Position numbers and translations under genes: made by a program
DNA from: Fuerstiella sp.
GTDB taxonomy: Bacteria > Planctomycetota > Planctomycetia > Planctomycetales > Planctomycetaceae
Direction of reading: 5' to 3'
NCBI GenBank assembly: GCA_029245955.1
Contig: JAQWOH010000090.1
Coordinates: 50,732 to 114,731, forward strand
Length of the DNA stretch: 64,000 nucleotides
Notes under the pieces: model-generated
Databases searched by the model: none
What the model was told of the DNA's origin: nothing
What the model saw: only the letters and a program-made list of their open reading frames with translations
In this document: positions 52,823 through 62,024 of the stretch, in pieces
How the letters are laid out: every line of letters starts with the position of its first letter
Position numbering within the stretch: position 1 is the first letter of the stretch

Positions 52823-54496
52823 ATGTCCGAACAGTACATTATGACCATTGAGGACCTCACTCGCATGTACGACGAGAAAGAGGTGCTGAAAGACATCTGT
52901 CTTTCGTTCTATCCAGGGGCCAAGATCGGAGTACTAGGTGACAACGGCGCGGGAAAAAGTACTTTACTGCGTATTATGGCGGGTGAAGATACCGATTTCA
53001 TGGGCACTGTGCGTCCGGCCAAAGGTACGAAGATCGGCTATTTTCCACAGGAGCCACGCCTGGATCCGGAGAAGACGGTCGGTGACTGTGTGGAAGAAGC
53101 TGTTGAGGAATCCCGTGCAATTCTCAATCGTTTCAACGAACTCAGCATGAAGCTGGGGGAAGACATGTCTTCAGATGAAATGGAAAAAGTACTGGAGCAG
53201 CAGGCAACCATACAGGACAAGATCGACGCTGCCAATCTGTGGGAACTGGATCGAACACTGGAAATCGCCGCAGACGCGATGCGTCTGCCCGAGGCAGACG
53301 CCGTCATCAAGACACTGTCCGGGGGCGAGAAACGCCGCGTTGCGATGTGTCAGTTGTTGCTGATTAATCCCGACATCCTGTTACTGGACGAACCCACCAA
53401 TCATCTTGATGCAGCTTCAGTCGCGTGGCTTGAAAAATTCCTGCACACCTACAGCGGCACTGTCGTCGCAATTACTCACGACCGATACTTTCTGGACAAC
53501 GTCGCCGGCTGGATTCTGGAACTCGATCGCGGCCGAGGCATTCCGTACGAGGGTAATTACTCGTCATGGCTCGTGCAGAAAGGCAAACGACTGAAAGAGG
53601 AGGAGCGCGGAGAAACTCGCAGACAAAAGGAGCTGAAGAAAGAACTTGAGTGGGTGCGAATGTCACCCAAGGCACGAGCGACAAAAAACAAGGCGCGACT
53701 GGATCGCTACAAAGAACTGGCGGCTCAGGATTACGACACGAAGGACGGTGCGGCTCAGATTCAGATTCCCACGACACGAAAGCTCGGTCAAAAAGTTGTG
53801 ATCGCGGAAGGGCTGAGTAAGTCTTTTGATGGTCGCATGATCTTCGAAGACATGAGTTTTGATCTTCCGCCGGGGGGAATCGTCGGAATTATCGGCCCCA
53901 ACGGAGCCGGCAAGACTACGCTGTTCCGCATGATCATGGGCCAGGAAGATGCAGATGCCGGTTCCCTGGCCATCGGTGAAACCGTGGATATTTCGTACGT
54001 CGATCAGTCCCGTGACGCTCTGGATGCCAGGAAGACGGTCTACCAGGAGATTTCCGGGGGCAACGAAATTCTGGAAGTCGGCAAAGCGCAGATCCATGCA
54101 CGCAGTTATTGCGGTCGTTTTAACTTTAAGGGCAAGGATCAGCAGAAGTTTGTCGGCGATCTGTCCGGAGGAGAACGCAACAGAGTTCACATGGCCAAGT
54201 TGCTGCGATCCGGTGGTAACCTGCTGCTGCTGGACGAACCCACCAATGATCTGGACATTGAAACGCTCCGAGCACTGGAAGAAGGCCTTTCCAGCTTTGG
54301 AGGGTGTGCCGTCGTCGTCAGCCATGATCGCTGGTTCCTTGATCGCATCGCCACGCACATCCTGGCCTTCGAAGGCGACGGATCAGTAGTCTGGTGCGAA
54401 GGCAATTACCGTAGTTATGAAGTACAGCGCAAAGATCGCCTCGGCGATTCCGCGGACACGCCGGCGGGAGGGCGTTTCAAGCCGCTCAGCCGCTGA
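52823..54496 (+). CDS. ettA: Energy-dependent translational throttle protein EttA (ABC-F ATPase)
   Basis: Soluble ABC-F ATPase with two nucleotide-binding domains. It has Walker A motifs GDNGAGKST and GPNGAGKTT, signatures LSGGEKRR and LSGGERNR, Walker B LLLDEPTNHLD and LLLDEPTNDLD, and a P-site tRNA interaction motif region between the domains (KGKRLKEEERGETRRQKELKKELEW). It gates entry of ribosomes into elongation according to ATP/ADP. The start ATG 52823 (MSEQYIMTIEDLTRMY) gives 557 residues as in known EttA; the frame is open 40 codons upstream. Confidence 0.95.
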   Translation: MSEQYIMTIEDLTRMYDEKEVLKDICLSFYPGAKIGVLGDNGAGKSTLLRIMAGEDTDFMGTVRPAKGTKIGYFPQEPRLDPEKTVGDCVEEAVEESRAILNRFNELSMKLGEDMSSDEMEKVLEQQATIQDKIDAANLWELDRTLEIAADAMRLPEADAVIKTLSGGEKRRVAMCQLLLINPDILLLDEPTNHLDAASVAWLEKFLHTYSGTVVAITHDRYFLDNVAGWILELDRGRGIPYEGNYSSWLVQKGKRLKEEERGETRRQKELKKELEWVRMSPKARATKNKARLDRYKELAAQDYDTKDGAAQIQIPTTRKLGQKVVIAEGLSKSFDGRMIFEDMSFDLPPGGIVGIIGPNGAGKTTLFRMIMGQEDADAGSLAIGETVDISYVDQSRDALDARKTVYQEISGGNEILEVGKAQIHARSYCGRFNFKGKDQQKFVGDLSGGERNRVHMAKLLRSGGNLLLLDEPTNDLDIETLRALEEGLSSFGGCAVVVSHDRWFLDRIATHILAFEGDGSVVWCEGNYRSYEVQRKDRLGDSADTPAGGRFKPLSR

Positions 54497-54668
54497 CGTT
54501 CTGTCAGTAATCGCGGTGTGACCGGTGTGTATCGTGCCACTGTCCGGGACACTGATGCAGTGGCGTAAACAGTAGCACACGTCAGAGCGCCCGCTATCGA
54601 TGCGCGAGCTCGCAGAGTTCTTTGTAAAGCTGCCGGAAAACGGTCAGATTCGAAGCCGGAAATTGTGA

Positions 54669-55304
54669 TTAGTACGGGCGACGAATGTCCTCTTCCTTGT
54701 ACTGGACGAATCCTGCCTTTTTGTAGGTATGGACGGCGGACGGGTGATCCAGTGTGCATGTATGCAGCCAGAAACGCTTCGGCTTATAGCTCCACACAGT
54801 GTCGATGATCCGGTTCAGGAACCACGTTCCCAGCCCCTGGCCGATGAAGTCAGATATCAGGCCAAACTGCACCAGCTCCACTTCATCGACCTGACCGCGG
54901 TTCAATTCGGCAAAGCCAACGGGGGATCCAGCCAGGTGTACGACATGCACTTCGGTCAGGGGATTGTGAATGATCACTGCGAGTTCTGAATCGTTCAGGA
55001 TCCTGCGACTGTGCCAGTGGTAGTCCTCTCCCACAGTGTTGTAGAGAAATCTGTAATAGGGCAGCGGCGGACGTTCCGCGTGCAGCACAACCAGTCCGTC
55101 GACAGGCGCCGGCACACTCCGCCGGGGATCGGCCATCATTTCCAGGTAAAAGACGGTTATGTCCTGAAGTTCCACGGCATTCTTTCTGCAGTAATCCAAA
55201 ATTCTTCCTGTAAATGGTGTCGACATCAGTATGACTCGCGGAATTCCCCATTCCCAGTCCACCACAGTTCCTGCCTGCCTCCGGAAGCCCGCCTCCGTGC
55301 TCAT
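54669..55304 (-). CDS. GNAT-family N-acetyltransferase
   Basis: Acetyltransferase of the GNAT fold (211 residues). The acetyl-CoA loop is seen as LISDFIGQGLGTWFLNRIID (Q-G-x-G motif), preceded by VDEVELVQFGLI and followed by RFWLHTCTLDHPSAVHTYKKAGFVQYKEE, the typical end of the fold. The N-terminal half (TVFYLEMMADPRRSVPAPVDGLVVLHAERP) is planctomycete/proteobacteria-like and poorly defined. The acceptor substrate is unknown. Cytoplasmic. It stands alone on the minus strand between ettA and a small membrane protein gene. Confidence 0.85.
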   Translation of the reverse strand: MSTEAGFRRQAGTVVDWEWGIPRVILMSTPFTGRILDYCRKNAVELQDITVFYLEMMADPRRSVPAPVDGLVVLHAERPPLPYYRFLYNTVGEDYHWHSRRILNDSELAVIIHNPLTEVHVVHLAGSPVGFAELNRGQVDEVELVQFGLISDFIGQGLGTWFLNRIIDTVWSYKPKRFWLHTCTLDHPSAVHTYKKAGFVQYKEEDIRRPY

Positions 55305-55547
55305 TGGGAACTCTGGCAGGCTTCAGTAGCATGCCGTGCTGTCCTGTCTATTGCGGCAAATGACGCAACACTGCACTTCTATGCAAAGAATGTCACCGCT
55401 GCAATGATCGGCGGCGCCACGAACGTCGCTCTGCTGAGCGCCACTGCCGAAGCGAGTGCTGTCGGTGACGCAGTCAGTATGCCTGTTAATGGCGGCGCAG
55501 ATACGGACGGCACCTGATGGAACAGCTGCAAATTGAGAAGGTGATGC

Positions 55548-55826
55548 ATGACAGATCAACTAAAAGAAGTTCTCAATGCCGTTGGCTCCTTCCTGTTCTA
55601 TTGCTGGCTATACGGCTTCGTGCTGCTCCTCATCGGGTTCGGTGTTACTCAGCTTATGGCACAACCTGTGTACAAGCTTCACGGCGCAATGTTCGGCATG
55701 AGTTCCCATGAACCTGAACGGTTCTTCTACAGCTGGCTCGGCTTGATAAAACTCAATGTGCTGACATTCTTTTTCATTCCCTGGCTGGCCGTCAAATCGC
55801 TGCTCAGAGCGCAGAAGACGAAATAA
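55548..55826 (+). CDS. DUF6868-like small membrane protein
   Basis: Two transmembrane helices (about residues 14-35 and 66-84) in a 92-residue protein. The inter-helix segment KLHGAMFGMSSHEPERFFYSWLGLIKLNVLTFFFIPWLAV matches the pattern I know for DUF6868 (L-H-x-x-MFG-(L/M)-S, then a Y/F-W-x-G-x-x-K helix). Function unknown. AGAAGG precedes the ATG. The next plus-strand gene, the His-rich coiled-coil protein, starts 224 bp downstream. Confidence 0.75.
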   Translation: MTDQLKEVLNAVGSFLFYCWLYGFVLLLIGFGVTQLMAQPVYKLHGAMFGMSSHEPERFFYSWLGLIKLNVLTFFFIPWLAVKSLLRAQKTK

Positions 55827-56050
55827 AGTCGCAGTCCCTGTACCACGACGGAGGCATATTGCCCGACAGATCTTGAGGCCTCTAAATTTTGCTGTTAGCA
55901 TAGCTGTCGCTGCTGAGCATTCTGCCGGTTCTTTTCAGCATTGCCAAAGGCGGCGTGTTGTCGCTACTCTGGCATCTGGACAGCGCATGCCAATCATCGC
56001 TGAGTTCCCGCCAAGCATTTGATTCTCTTACGCAACGAAAGTGGAAATAC

Positions 56051-56701
56051 ATGTCACACCTGAAATTCGCGTCAGTGGTCTTTGCATCGTTGGGCTTCGC
56101 GGCTTTTGTCTGGGCGTCGGGGGCTGACGAACTAAGAGAAAAGGCCCAGACGATGCGCCGAGAAGCGGCTGAGCTCGCCGAAAAGGGGCACAAGGAAGAA
56201 GCCGACACCCTGGAACGCAGAGCTGCGGCATTGCTCGAAGAGGCCGAACAGTTCGGAAGGCGGCACCCAAAACCACGGGAGGCAGAAGTCAGGGAACTGC
56301 ACCACATACTTGAGAAGCTGCGGCAGGAAGAAGCACATCTTAGAGAAGAGGATGCGGCAGAAGAACGAATTGCAGATGTTCGTCAGGAAGCTGAACAGGT
56401 CGAGTTGGAATTGCAGAAGATCACACGCGGATCACATCGTGAACATGATTCTCCGCACCATGAAACAGCTGAACGACTGGAGAATATGCACATCGCCATA
56501 GAACATCTGCATCACGCGGGACTGCATGAGATCGCAGAGCATGTGGCGGAACGGGCAGAAGCAACCGAGCGGGAACTGCACGAACACGGACCGCATCGTG
56601 AAGACGAGCTGATGCACACCGTCATGCAGCAACTGGACGAGTTACGACATGAACTTCGCCGGTTGCGTGATGAAGTCAATGAACTCAGAGAAGATCGTTG
56701 A
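56051..56701 (+). CDS. Exported His-rich coiled-coil protein
   Basis: From ATG 56051 the protein (216 residues) opens with a signal peptide (HLKFASVVFASLGFAAFVWASGA). Nearly all the rest is charged coiled coil (RREAAELAEKGHKEEADTLERRAAALLEEAEQF; LDELRHELRRLRDEVNELRE). A segment in the middle (about residues 125-185) is rich in His (HREHDSPHHE, HLHHAGLHEIAEHV, HEHGPHREDELMH), which could bind zinc, copper or nickel. Metal binding is inferred from composition only. I do not recognise a named family. The longer open frame to 55955 is disfavoured because it would bury the signal peptide. Confidence 0.72.
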   Translation: MSHLKFASVVFASLGFAAFVWASGADELREKAQTMRREAAELAEKGHKEEADTLERRAAALLEEAEQFGRRHPKPREAEVRELHHILEKLRQEEAHLREEDAAEERIADVRQEAEQVELELQKITRGSHREHDSPHHETAERLENMHIAIEHLHHAGLHEIAEHVAERAEATERELHEHGPHREDELMHTVMQQLDELRHELRRLRDEVNELREDR

Positions 56702-57056
56702 AAGAGGCGCCCGAGTATTCATTGCTGGATAATGGCCAGCGACGCAATCGTGAAGTGCCGCCAAACACATCCGCATATTACGGACGCCCCGGCTCGTTGA
56801 CAGACGGAACCCGCTGCCGACGCTGGACATTGGCTGACAACAGAACTCCTGTAGTTAGTGCGCAGTTTCTCACGGTCTCGAAACTTCGTTACCGTGCCCG
56901 TCGTTTAACCCCGCGTCCGGCGGTCGCGTATTTCAACGATAACGGACAAACGCGAGGCGTCGCCCAGCCGATGAAACGAACTGTCCGGCGCCGGCAGCAG
57001 TCAGATGGGATGATCAGCACGGTTGCAACTTAAGTCCGCGGAGCCTGAAGTTCTCC
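56702..57056. other. Intergenic region without a supported gene
   Basis: A 111-codon frame starting with TTG at 56698 spans this stretch, but its Arg-rich translation has no motif. The region separates the coiled-coil gene from a convergent esterase gene; I see no clear terminator. Confidence 0.5.
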
Positions 57057-57773
57057 TCACCGGCCTGGGCCATCGCGTTTCTGTGCCAACAGCCACTCAT
57101 ACAACTGCGGGTTGTTGTAGGTCTCTGTCCACGAGTCATGCCCTGCTTCGGGATACACCGTCAACTTCGGCAGGCCGCCGTTTTTCTTCACAGCATCGAT
57201 CATTTCCTGTGAACGCTCCAGCGGTACTACCCGGTCCTTCGCACCATGAAACGCCCACGTTGGCAGATGTGGAAATCTTCTTGTCCAGTACGGCTCGCCA
57301 CCTCCGCAAATGGGAGCAATTGCAGCAAAGCGGTCGGGAGAATGAGCTGCCAGCCTCCATGTGCCGAACCCACCCATGCTGAGTCCAGTGAGGTAAATTC
57401 GGTCCTCATCAATATTATTGTTTTTGATGATTTCATCCAGCAGCGCGGTAAGTTCTATGGGTTCCCACCAGACGTCCTTCGGGCATTGTGGTGACACCAC
57501 TATAAAAGGGAACGCTTTGCCATTATCAATCAACTTGGGAGGACCGTGCTTCTTGACCAATTTCAGTTCATCGCCCCGTTCTCCTGCGCCATGCAGAAAC
57601 AGGACCAGCGGCCACGATTTCTGTTGCGTATAGTCTTTCGGCAGAGCCAGCAGATAATTCAACTGAACACCAACGTTTACGTCTAAACGTTGAGCCGTCT
57701 GTTCTACCTCACCAGCATAGTTTGTTTTCTGCAGATACGTCGCAACGGCAAGCAAAACGAGTATGAATCGCAT
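57057..57773 (-). CDS. Secreted alpha/beta hydrolase (predicted peptidase/carboxylesterase)
   Basis: Exported hydrolase of the COG4099/polyhydroxybutyrate-depolymerase-like type (238 residues). Signal MRFILVLLAVATYLQ; oxyanion region WPLVLFLHGAGERGDE; nucleophile elbow YLTGLSMGGFGTW (Ser); acid region TWAFHGAKDRVVP (Asp); catalytic His in YPEAGHDSW. The full catalytic triad is present. It probably hydrolyses esters or peptides outside the cytoplasm. It is followed downstream on the plus side by the convergent coiled-coil region, and the DoxX gene is 19 bp upstream on the same strand. Confidence 0.9.
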   Translation of the reverse strand: MRFILVLLAVATYLQKTNYAGEVEQTAQRLDVNVGVQLNYLLALPKDYTQQKSWPLVLFLHGAGERGDELKLVKKHGPPKLIDNGKAFPFIVVSPQCPKDVWWEPIELTALLDEIIKNNNIDEDRIYLTGLSMGGFGTWRLAAHSPDRFAAIAPICGGGEPYWTRRFPHLPTWAFHGAKDRVVPLERSQEMIDAVKKNGGLPKLTVYPEAGHDSWTETYNNPQLYEWLLAQKRDGPGR

Positions 57774-57792
57774 GGCTGGAAAACTTTCGTGT

Positions 57793-58191
57793 TCAGGATA
57801 TTCGTGTTTCAGTCGCTGCGTTCGCCCGGCTTGGTTTCGTATGCCACCAGGCCCACAGCATCAGAAGCGCCTGCAAAGGCAGGCGCAGCAAGTGGGCGAC
57901 CGGCGTACCCGGAATCAACTCCTGATGCTGATAGACGTGGAGATTTGCCGGAAAGACCGCAACCAACAGAAGGATAATGCCCCATGCAGCCTGACGCGAA
58001 CAACTCGGCACTGCCAGCATGATACCAAGTAGAATTTCACACACCCCGGACAACAGGACCAACTCATCATGCCACGGCAAATACGGCGGCATAATTTTCA
58101 GGTAGAACTTTGGAGCCACGAAATGCATTGTCCCGGCACCGATCAGGAAGATCGTCAGAACGTGTTTCGAAATATTTTTCGTGCGATTCAT
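57793..58191 (-). CDS. DoxX-family membrane protein
   Basis: Four transmembrane helices in 132 residues: ISKHVLTIFLIGAGTMHFVAP, a loop YLKIMPPYLPWHDELVLLSG, then VCEILLGIMLAVPS, AAWGIILLLVAVFPANLHVYQHQ and LPLQALLMLWAWW. The GAGTMHFVAPKFYLKIMPP and SGVCEILLGIML segments match DoxX/DoxD-like proteins. The start ATG 58191 removes 38 unsupported upstream residues. The role is unclear; DoxX proteins often sit with oxidoreductases or stress systems. It is 19 bp upstream of the esterase gene, so the two are probably co-transcribed. Confidence 0.85.
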   Translation of the reverse strand: MNRTKNISKHVLTIFLIGAGTMHFVAPKFYLKIMPPYLPWHDELVLLSGVCEILLGIMLAVPSCSRQAAWGIILLLVAVFPANLHVYQHQELIPGTPVAHLLRLPLQALLMLWAWWHTKPSRANAATETRIS

Positions 58192-59467
58192 TCCACGTTC
58201 ACATATTTTCCATGACAGTGCAGCCCGCTGAACCGGCAGGCCTGCGGACCCGAAGCTGCCTGGCGGGGCATGATCATTATTGACCACCCCGTATACCCCG
58301 TGCACTCAACCGAAGCACCGCCTGTCAGAACCGGCAGCGGCGCACCATCCGCACATGCCGAGCAACACACAGGTCCCGCATTCGGTGACAGCAGACGCTA
58401 CTGGACAGACTCGCTGGTCAGCTGCCGGATGTCCGAATCCCGGCACTCCGCCGGAACAGCTCGATGCATTCGCAGCAGCCGTCCGGACTTCGCCCCCTTT
58501 GAACTCAGCGTTTTGTTGTCGCTGAATCGTAATGTCTCCGTCCATCAGATCCAGCAAGATCTGAGATCAGCTGCCGGTTCCGGCGAAGTCTGCATCAATT
58601 TCGTCAAATGTCGCCGACGTGCAAACGGAGAAAATCGTCCATTCGGAAATTAAGTGAATTGAACAGGCGCTCAAGGCAACGTCGGCTCACACCGTGGCAG
58701 CGGGCGAGAATTCAGCACAGCCAGACATCAGAGCCATGGCACGCTTTCTGAAGAGTGCCGTCCATGGTCGGGTGGTCATGGGCAACGCGTCCGCGAGCAG
58801 TGCGGTGCTGAAAGACATCGTCCGCGTCGCTCTTTGGAAACGTGGTTAGGCGCTGCCGCCATCTCATCACTTTGGAACATTGGGGCCAAAAATGCCGTAA
58901 GGATGCTTCGCCCCGCATGGCCAGCAGAGCCGACCGAACAAAAATGATGGCATGTTTTTTTCGGTACACAATCGTGTGTCTTCGTGGCCGCAGGAAGAAC
59001 ACAACGAAATCCGTTGCCGTTCATCAGCGATACACAATGGACTGTCATCCACACGGAAGCGATCGTCGAGGCGGATCATGAGCCGCTGTTGCGGCCATTG
59101 ATAGATCAAAATGGAGTCGATCGAAATGCTTCGGCGATGCGCTCGCAATGATGCTCAGTGGACAACCAACGGATTCGGCACGACCCTGTGAATGATTTCG
59201 CGATGTGCCTGCGGAACATCCTGTGATCGTAGAGGCAGGCGAAGACGACGTGTCAGCAATTCGAGCGAACGATCCTGCTGCATCCGGCGTTCAGCACCGT
59301 GGCGGCAATACCGTCTACAGCCGTCCTTCAGAAACGGCCACCAGCAATTCCGATGACAGCGTTGGGCGTTTCCCAGCCGTAATCACTTACGATGCGTTGA
59401 TTCGGGCATCGGCAGTGACCGACCGCAATCGTTTCGGATCGGGCGTGGCTTCTCAGCCTGACATTAA
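58192..59467. other. Gene-poor region of 1.3 kb
   Basis: No reading frame here carries recognisable motifs, and the longer ones (127 codons plus, 96 and 93 codons minus) are rich in Cys, Arg, His and Ser as random frames in this base composition are. It may be decayed sequence or carry untranslated RNA, but I see no tRNA-like fold or long inverted repeat. Confidence 0.5.
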
Positions 59468-60832
59468 TTACCTGATCGCAATGAGACGCTGCGTCGTACG
59501 AAGAAACAACACCCCCTCTGAGATTGCGGGTGTCGCAAAGCAGGGTTGCCCCATTTTATTTTGAGCCAATAATTTGAAGTTCGGCCCGGCGGACACCACG
59601 TATACAGTACCGTTTTCGGAAGCGCAATAGATCTTTCCGTCAGCAGCCACCAGAGAAGACAGAATCGACGCACCTGCGGCCAGTCGCCGTTCGTATACCT
59701 TCTGTCCGGTCAACGCGTGGAAACAACGGAGAACCCCGTTGGAATTGCCAAGGTACAGATAGTCTCCATACACGACGGGCGTTGACATATAGGAACCCCC
59801 GCGAGTGGTACTCCAGACCACAGACGTACTGCTGTCCGTTTCTGCATCTGCTTCAGGCAGGGAAAGAACTCCCTTCGCCCCAGGTCGCACAGCATATATC
59901 GGAGATTGTGCCCCGTGAGCATTCGTAACATAGATCAGACCGTGAGCTGCAAATGGTGTGGGTACGGGATTGTCCCCTCCCCCGCGAATTCGCCAGAATT
60001 CGCGCCCGTTTGTCAGATCATACGAAACAATCCAGGGCCAGCCATTCACGACGACCTGAGTCCTGCCGCTGTTGCTGTGAATGAATGGCGTTCCCCAGCT
60101 GCGTTCACAGATTTCCTTACGCGAGACGCGCCACAGATCTTCACCATCGGAGAGCCTCAGCACGGCAACAAAAGGATTTTCCGGATCATCGCAGACGATG
60201 GCGATGCGATCTCTGTGAATTGCCGCAGAACTTGCGAATCCCCAACCTATTCCATACTTGCTGATGTTGATGACGCCCAGGTCGCGACTCCACTTTAATA
60301 CTCCATTCAGGTCGTAGCAGTGCAGTCCTTCTGAGCCGAAAAAAACCAGCACATCGTTTCCTGTAATGGCAACGGTCGTGTTGGCGTGGGTGGCTTTGAG
60401 ATGCCGCGTCGCCCGAGGTCGACCGTGATGGGCCGTCTGCCGCCACAGTTCGTCCCCCGTCCGTTTGTCGTAGCACAGAATCACCCAACGTTGCAGACCA
60501 TTGTCATCCGCCGCATCGGGGCGTCCGCCGCGACCCACTTTAAGTGGCGCGTTGCCGTCGCTGGCAATGGCGGTGGCGAGAAAGACACGGTTCCCTGCCA
60601 CAACCGGGCTTGAGTGGCCCAGTCCTGGTACGACCGTCTGCCACAGCACTCCGTCAATGTCACCAGCCTGATCGTCGGCATTCCATTCCGTCCGCACCGG
60701 AAACCCAACGGCGACTCCTGTATTTCCCCGGCCGCGAAAATTTGGCCAGTCCGCCGATTCATCTGCTCCGTACAGAACCGAAGAGACCGTGACACCGAAA
60801 ATCAATAAGAACAAGACGTGTCTGAATTTCAC
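59468..60832 (-). CDS. Secreted PQQ-like beta-propeller protein
   Basis: Exported protein (454 residues, GTG start) with signal KFRHVLFLLIFGVTVSSVLYG and then the planctomycete PQQ_2/BamB-like motif WPNFRGRGNTGVA. At least six blade motifs of the A-W-x-x type recur (WVILCYDKRTGDELWRQTA, HCYDLNGVLKWSRDL, AVLRLSDGEDLWRVS, SYDLTNGREFWRI, RCFHALTGQKVYERR, GTVYVVSAGPNF). Such propellers act as extracellular scaffold or quinoprotein-like proteins; no PQQ-dependent catalytic residues are assigned. It is followed by the FG-GAP gene 55 bp upstream on the same strand. Confidence 0.9.
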   Translation of the reverse strand: MKFRHVLFLLIFGVTVSSVLYGADESADWPNFRGRGNTGVAVGFPVRTEWNADDQAGDIDGVLWQTVVPGLGHSSPVVAGNRVFLATAIASDGNAPLKVGRGGRPDAADDNGLQRWVILCYDKRTGDELWRQTAHHGRPRATRHLKATHANTTVAITGNDVLVFFGSEGLHCYDLNGVLKWSRDLGVINISKYGIGWGFASSAAIHRDRIAIVCDDPENPFVAVLRLSDGEDLWRVSRKEICERSWGTPFIHSNSGRTQVVVNGWPWIVSYDLTNGREFWRIRGGGDNPVPTPFAAHGLIYVTNAHGAQSPIYAVRPGAKGVLSLPEADAETDSSTSVVWSTTRGGSYMSTPVVYGDYLYLGNSNGVLRCFHALTGQKVYERRLAAGASILSSLVAADGKIYCASENGTVYVVSAGPNFKLLAQNKMGQPCFATPAISEGVLFLRTTQRLIAIR

Positions 60833-60887
60833 AGTGCGTCTCCTCGGCTATACCGCCACCTTTTGAGACTGAAAAAAATCCGCGGCT

Positions 60888-62024
60888 TTATCTGTTCTGC
60901 GGACGATTCAGGAAAATCTGATTCCGGGTACCGGAATTCGCCACTGCAATATCCGGGTACCCGTCGGCGTCCATGTCACCGGTGTCCAAACCATAGGAGG
61001 CAGTGGATGCCGTTCCAAAACGAACTTCCCGATAACTAATTCCATCACCATGGTTGAAAAACACGGCATTAGGCTGGGCCACATTTCCTACGACAATATC
61101 CACATCTTTGTCGTTGTCCATGTCTGTCAGGGCTAAAGCGTAGGACTGACCGTCTTCACGGCCGAAGCCCAGCGCTGGCCGAAAACCGCCATGGCCGTCG
61201 CCCAGATACACGGCGTTCCGCTGGCCAATGCTGCCGCTGACCAGATCCGGCCAGCCGTCCGCATTCATGTCAGCCACGGCAACTGCACGAGTCTGATCCT
61301 TGCCGCTACCGAACGGGATTCGTTTCGTGAAGTTTGCGTGCCCATCGTTCAGAAGTACATAGTTTTGCTGTTTGTCTCGGTTCGCCAGGACAAGATCCGG
61401 ATACCCGTCCCTGTTCAGATCGGCCACAGCAACATCAATTGAAGAATCGTCAGGGTTTCCATAGGGCCGACCTGTGGAGAACCTGGCTGTTCCATCGTTT
61501 AGATACATGTGATTCTGCCGCCCCCGACAGGTGGCAAGGATATCCACGTCACCGTCTGCATCGATATCCGCCAGAGTCAGACTGCGGACACTTGAGATTT
61601 CTCCAAATCCTCCGCCCTCCTGAAAGTGTCCATCACCGTTATTAAGAAACACACGGTTGGGCGCCATGTCGTTGCCAACGGCAATATCGAGATCTCCGTC
61701 TCCGTCCAGGTCTGCAACTTCGGTTGCATAGGAAGTGCGACGTTCGTGACCCAGAGGTCTCTGAACACTGAAGCGGGCCCGTTGCCGGTTTATCATCAGA
61801 AAATTTTGCTGAGGCCAGTGACGGCCGTTGGCAACAATCACATCGAGATCGCGATCACCGTCGATGTCTGCGATTCGGACTGACGCAGAAAGATTTGCCT
61901 CGGTGCCCAATGTCAGCCTGTCACTGCTGAGAAAGACTCGTTCGTCACCGCGCAGTGCCGACGCCGGACTTGCCGTCAGCGTGGCGGTCGTCACCAGCAT
62001 CACGATCAAAGAGCGGCGTTTCAT
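60888..62024 (-). CDS. Secreted FG-GAP/VCBS repeat protein
   Basis: Signal peptide (RRSLIVMLVTTATLTASPASA) followed by seven FG-GAP repeats spaced about 45-50 residues apart, each with a DxDxDGDxDL-type calcium loop (IADIDGDRDLDVIVANG, VADLDGDGDLDIAVGND, LADIDADGDVDILATC, VADLNRDGYPDLVLANR, VADMNADGWPDLVSGS, LTDMDNDKDVDIVVGN, TGDMDADGYPDIAVANS). Seven repeats would close an integrin-like seven-bladed propeller. It is an extracellular adhesion or scaffold protein by family. The start ATG 62024 is used because it sets the signal peptide at the N-terminus. Confidence 0.92.
   Translation of the reverse strand: MKRRSLIVMLVTTATLTASPASALRGDERVFLSSDRLTLGTEANLSASVRIADIDGDRDLDVIVANGRHWPQQNFLMINRQRARFSVQRPLGHERRTSYATEVADLDGDGDLDIAVGNDMAPNRVFLNNGDGHFQEGGGFGEISSVRSLTLADIDADGDVDILATCRGRQNHMYLNDGTARFSTGRPYGNPDDSSIDVAVADLNRDGYPDLVLANRDKQQNYVLLNDGHANFTKRIPFGSGKDQTRAVAVADMNADGWPDLVSGSIGQRNAVYLGDGHGGFRPALGFGREDGQSYALALTDMDNDKDVDIVVGNVAQPNAVFFNHGDGISYREVRFGTASTASYGLDTGDMDADGYPDIAVANSGTRNQIFLNRPQNR

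Noticed and set aside
56698..57033. TTG-started frame of 111 codons overlapping the stop of the coiled-coil gene.
   Set aside because: The overlap looked operon-like, but the translation has no motif and a very high Arg/Thr content.
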